From Acidobacteriota bacterium (GTDB lineage Bacteria; Acidobacteriota; Aminicenantia; Aminicenantales; Saccharicenantaceae): a stretch of DNA of 51,594 bases. A program made the position numbers and the translations under genes. The notes under the pieces were generated by a model. The model was not told the DNA's origin. It did no database searches and worked only from the letters and a program-made list of their open reading frames with translations. Below are positions 48,709 to 51,594 of the stretch, piece after piece; position 1 is the stretch's first letter, and each line of letters begins with the position of its first letter. Location of the stretch: assembly GCA_033549365.1 (NCBI GenBank), contig JAWSUF010000008.1, forward strand, positions 64,001 through 115,594, written 5' to 3'.

Positions 48709-50085
48709 ATGAGAAAAGGAAGAGAAGCCTGGGCGATTGCCGCGCTTGTGTTCCTGGCCGTATCGGCGGCCGTGTCCGCCATCGAGATCGACAAAGTCCG
48801 AAATCCCCGAGATACCTACGGCGGTTGGGTCGAGGACGGAGCCGCGGTTCTCGGACCGGAATATGCCGCTCTGATCGATATGGTTTGCCATGCGCTCAAG
48901 AATCGCACCTCGGCTGAGTTCGCCGTGGTGACGGTCGCCGACCTTGACGGACGCTCCATCGAGGATTACGCGGCCCGCCTGTTCGCCCGCTTCGGCATCG
49001 GCGAGGCAGGCAAGGACAACGGGATTCTGCTTCTTTTTTCCCGGGACGACCGCAAAGTGCGTTTCGAGATCGGCTATGGTCTCGAGGGCGCCGTCCCCGA
49101 CGCCGCGGCCGGTCGCATCCTCGAGGATCGGGCTCTGCCGCATTTCCGCGAGGGACGTTTCGGCCGCGGGATCTATGAGTCGGTCAAGGCGGCTGCCGAA
49201 GCCGTCGCGCGCGAGTCCGGAATCGATTTGGGGGTTTCCGATCCTGCCATCTGGCCGGCCCAGGTCGATGTGCCGGATTCCAAGGAGACCGGTGCGGGAC
49301 TCAAGGGCCGATCGTCGAAAAAGACGTCGTCCTGGATGGCGGGTTTGATATCCGCGGGTGTCGTCGGGTTGATGATGCTCGTCGGCGCTCTTTGGGTGAG
49401 TGTGCGCGTTTTTTCGAAAAAAGCGAAAAGCGCCAAGGAAAAAACGCTCCGGAAAAGCGGCGGCCTTCTCGGTTTTTTGTGGACGGCCAGCATTTTCGGT
49501 TTCATTGTCATGGCCGACCTGCTCAAAAGCGTCTGGCCGGCCTTTCTGGCCTTCGCCGCGGCCCCGGCGGCCGCGACATTCGGTTATGCCCGGCTGATGA
49601 AAGCGCTCCGCCGGAAGGTTGCGGCCTATCGGGCGGCCTGCCCGACCTGCAGGGGCCCCATGAAACTTTTGGACGAAAAATCCGATGACGCCTACTTATC
49701 GGCCGAAGAGGTCGCCGAGGAAGAAGCCGGGGGCATGAATTACGAAGTCTGGCTCTGTGAACCCTGCCGGACGACCCGGCAATTTGTCGTTAAAATGTGG
49801 CGGGCCCGAAACTGCCCGCGATGCAAACGGCGGACCCTGGTCTCGAAGACGACGACACTGAAAGCGGCCACGCATAATGCGGGAGGACGGATCCGGATCG
49901 AGTCGGACTGCAAAAATCCGAAATGCGAATACAGGAAAAGCGTCGAGAGGAATACCGCCCGGCTGAGCTCTTCGAGTTCGGGTTCGCGGACATCCGGAGG
50001 GAGCCGGGGGTTTTCCGGCGGTTCCTCCCGGTCATCTTTCGGCGGCGGCCGATCGGGCGGAGGGGGCGCCTCCAAAGGCTGGTGA
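48709..50085 (+). CDS. TPM-domain (YgcG-like) membrane protein with Cys-knuckle insert
   Basis: 458 aa from the ATG at 48709, where the signal peptide starts (WAIAALVFLAVSAAVSA). TPM domain about 36-165 (YGGWVEDGAAVLGPE, FAVVTVADLDGRSIEDYAARLFARFGIG, DNGILLLFSRDDRKVRFEIGYGLEG). Membrane helices follow at about 205-225 and 245-280. Then comes an unusual segment with four Cys pairs (CPTC, CEPC, CPRC, CKNPKC), likely zinc ribbons. The usual Ser/Gly-rich C-terminus follows (GGGRSGGGGASKGW). TPM proteins act with LemA-type proteins at the envelope in photosystem assembly or stress. lemA is convergent 5 nt away. The zinc-ribbon segment is not in ordinary YgcG. Confidence 0.82.
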   Translation: MRKGREAWAIAALVFLAVSAAVSAIEIDKVRNPRDTYGGWVEDGAAVLGPEYAALIDMVCHALKNRTSAEFAVVTVADLDGRSIEDYAARLFARFGIGEAGKDNGILLLFSRDDRKVRFEIGYGLEGAVPDAAAGRILEDRALPHFREGRFGRGIYESVKAAAEAVARESGIDLGVSDPAIWPAQVDVPDSKETGAGLKGRSSKKTSSWMAGLISAGVVGLMMLVGALWVSVRVFSKKAKSAKEKTLRKSGGLLGFLWTASIFGFIVMADLLKSVWPAFLAFAAAPAAATFGYARLMKALRRKVAAYRAACPTCRGPMKLLDEKSDDAYLSAEEVAEEEAGGMNYEVWLCEPCRTTRQFVVKMWRARNCPRCKRRTLVSKTTTLKAATHNAGGRIRIESDCKNPKCEYRKSVERNTARLSSSSSGSRTSGGSRGFSGGSSRSSFGGGRSGGGGASKGW

Positions 50086-50090
50086 GATCT

Positions 50091-50702
50091 TTAGAATTTG
50101 ACGGGGGGAACGAGGTCGGCCCCCGCCTGTGCCTTGAAATAGGGCTTCTCCGAGAATCGCGGTCCGAACATTCCGGCGATCGTGACCGTGGGAAAGCTCA
50201 TCCGGCGGGTGTTGAAGGCCTGGGCCGATTCGTTGAAGACACGCCGCTCCTGGGCGATCCGGTTTTCCGTTCCCTCGAGTTGAACCTGGAGGTCGCGGAA
50301 GTTCTCGGTCGCCTTGAGCTCGGGATAGCGTTCGACGGCGACAAGGAGCCGGGCCAGGGTCGAACCCAGCTCGCTCTGGACCTGTTCGAATCGGGCGAAG
50401 GCCTCGGGATCGTTAACGACGTCGGCCCCGACCTGGATTTGGCCGACTTTAGCCCGTGCTTCGGTGACGGCGGCGAATGTCTCCCGCTCAAAGGCGGCGG
50501 CGCCCTTGACGGTCTCGACCAGGTTGGGGACGAGATCGGCCCGGCGTTGATAGACGTTTTCGACCTGCGCCCATTGGGAGCGGACGCCCTGGTCAAGGCG
50601 GTTCAGCGTGTTATAGACGCCCATAACCCAGAGCCCGACGACGACAAGAATAAAGAAAAAAACAGCGATGCCGAGAAAAAGTCCAAAACGTTTTTTATTC
50701 AT
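50091..50702 (-). CDS. lemA: LemA family protein
   Basis: 203 aa. One N-terminal membrane helix (FGLFLGIAVFFFILVVVGLWVMGVYN), then the LemA helical bundle with NTLNRLDQGVRSQWAQVENVYQRRADLVPNLVETVKGAAAFE, YPELKATENFRDLQVQLEGTENRIAQERRVFNE and the closing FNTRRMSFPTVTIAGMFGPRF. Length is typical. The real start is the ATG at 50702 with GGAGGGAGAGAG upstream; the open frame continues further but is antisense to kynureninase. It is convergent with the TPM gene, as if the partner pair has been inverted. It is membrane-anchored, with the body probably outside. Confidence 0.92.
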   Translation of the reverse strand: MNKKRFGLFLGIAVFFFILVVVGLWVMGVYNTLNRLDQGVRSQWAQVENVYQRRADLVPNLVETVKGAAAFERETFAAVTEARAKVGQIQVGADVVNDPEAFARFEQVQSELGSTLARLLVAVERYPELKATENFRDLQVQLEGTENRIAQERRVFNESAQAFNTRRMSFPTVTIAGMFGPRFSEKPYFKAQAGADLVPPVKF

Positions 50703-50722
50703 GCCTCTCTCCCTCCGCGGAT

Positions 50723-50750
50723 AAAATACCACAGAATCCGGCCTTTTCAA
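50723..50750 (-). promoter_or_regulatory. Promoter of lemA
   Basis: Minus strand: -35 TTGAAA (50745-50750), 16 nt, -10 TATTTT (50723-50728), leader about 14 nt with the GGAGGGAG ribosome site. Confidence 0.45.
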
Positions 50751-50780
50751 ATGCCGAGGAGCGGTGTATCCTGCAGGCGG

Positions 50781-51518
50781 ATGAGCCGAAAGGATGAGCC
50801 CATGGATTCCCGACTCCAAGCCCTCGGCCGGACGGCCCGAAAACTCGACCGGAACGATCCGCTGAAACAATTCCGGAAAAGGTTTCGGGTGTCCCCCGGA
50901 AAAATCTATCTCGACGGCAATTCGCTCGGCCTCCTGTCCCGCGACGGGGAGGCGACCCTGAAACAAACCCTCCATTCTTGGCGGGATCTGGCGATCGGCG
51001 GCTGGCTCGAAGCCGACCGTCCCTGGTTTACTCTCGCCGAGTGGATGGGCGCCCGTTGCGCCGGGCTCGTCGGCGCCCGGCCCGACGAAGTCGTGATGTC
51101 CGGAACGACGACGGTCAACATCCATGCCCTGGTCCAGACGTTCTACCGTCCGGAGGACCGCCGGACCCGGATTCTGGCCGGAGGACTCGATTTTCCGTCT
51201 GACATTTACGCTCTGAAAAGTATTCTTCGACTCCGGGGATTCGACCCCGGTGAACACCTTATATTGGCGAAAAGCCGCAACGGCCATACGTTCGACGAAG
51301 ACGACATCGTCCGCCTCATGGACGAGAGAACGGCCCTGGTTTTTCTTCCGTCCGTCCTTTATCGAAGCGGCCAACTTCTCAACATGGAGCTGTTGACGCT
51401 CCGGGCGAGGGAGAAGGGCATTCCCATCGGCTTCGACTGCGCCCATTCCGTAGGCGCCGTTCCGCATGAGCTGTCGAAGTGGGGCGTCGATTTCGCCGTC
51501 TGGTGCAGTTACAAGTAG
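50781..51518 (+). pseudogene. kynU: Kynureninase, interrupted at the PLP lysine (N-terminal 245 aa)
   Basis: 245 residues of a normally about 420-aa PLP enzyme that cleaves kynurenine to anthranilate and alanine. DGNSLGLL, GWLEADRPWFTLAEWMG, TTTVNIHALVQTFY, FPSDIYAL, and DCAHSVGAVPHELSKWGVDFAVWCSYK are family motifs. The frame stops at TAG right after WCSYK, whose lysine is the Schiff-base residue and which is normally followed by YLN(G/A)GPG. The stop and what follows are low-GC, unrelated sequence. So the gene is cut by an insertion, or by an assembly end at a repeat. The start could be 50781 (TATCCT 8 nt upstream, leaderless) or 50802 (AAAGGA upstream). Confidence 0.8.
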
Positions 51519-51594
51519 AGCTTGTTTCAAAGTTACGTGATGGCATTTGACAAGGACGAAAAAAAAGGGCTACAACCCTCCATGATATCCACAA
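51519..51594. mobile_element. Probable left end of an insertion element (runs off the window)
   Basis: The last 79 bases (from the TAG at 51516) are about 41% GC by hand count, against roughly 60% around. They carry an ATG at 51540 open to the end (MAFDKDEKKGLQPSMIST) that could start a transposase. On the opposite strand, GGGT-TGTA-GCCC plus eight T (about 51560-51583) resembles a terminator for a leftward gene. Family cannot be assigned without the rest. Confidence 0.45.

Noticed and set aside
49923-50780. Upstream extension of the kynureninase frame
   Set aside because: It runs antisense through lemA, while family similarity begins only after 50781.
50703-51530. Longer N-terminus for LemA
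   Set aside because: It is antisense to kynureninase; LemA's membrane helix and ribosome site fix the start at 50702.
1-51594. tRNA, rRNA genes or CRISPR arrays
   Set aside because: No cloverleaf-like T-arm/acceptor combination, rRNA core sequence or regularly spaced repeat set was found by eye. The direct repeats at 4 kb have only two close copies.

Overview
The window reads as one contiguous piece of a high-GC (about 60% by eye) chromosome from a Gram-negative bacterium. It has outer-membrane beta-barrels, signal peptides, lipoprotein-like N-termini and sigma70-type promoters, and genes are packed on both strands. An Aminicenantes or Acidobacteriota-like organism is my best guess from gene content, at low confidence. 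There are no rRNA genes, tRNAs, phage genes or CRISPR arrays. The only sign of a mobile element is at the extreme right end.

Region 1 (1-24071) is a surface-glycan / glycolipid locus. It holds large membrane glycosyltransferases (1-1254 partial, 12644-14758), two GT2 glycosyltransferases, two NAD-dependent sugar epimerase/dehydratases, two DegT-type sugar aminotransferases, a polysaccharide deacetylase, a GNAT acetyltransferase, and four B12-binding-type radical SAM proteins interleaved with them. Inside it sit an AMIN-domain/beta-barrel fusion (6270-7334) and a divergent pair of paralogous secreted PKD proteins (7462-12558). A 705-bp non-coding stretch at 4044-4748 holds a perfect 60-bp direct repeat and a roughly 267-bp inverted-repeat element.

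Region 2 (24171-31980) has an overlapping three-gene operon encoding two secreted beta-propellers and an SGNH hydrolase. Upstream of it on the same strand are a third large membrane glycosyltransferase and a SAM methyltransferase. The SGNH protein shares a C-terminal module with the two PKD proteins.

Region 3 (32118-51594) is mostly housekeeping, transport and envelope genes. It starts with an archaeal-type tRNA-dependent amidotransferase pair (gatE-gatD), unexpected in a bacterium. It continues with a Na/Pi cotransporter, an MscS channel, a zincin-motif/TPR protein, a subtilase with an internal insertion, an outer-membrane barrel, MgtE, an ACL5/thermospermine-synthase-like aminopropyltransferase, DUF3943 and DUF6125-like proteins, a TPM-domain protein convergent with LemA, and a kynureninase cut off exactly at its catalytic lysine by low-GC sequence that looks like the end of an inserted element.

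Several promoters place the -10 hexamer only 6-11 nt before the ATG with no Shine-Dalgarno sequence, which suggests leaderless transcripts for a subset of genes. Other genes have strong AAGGAGG-type sites.
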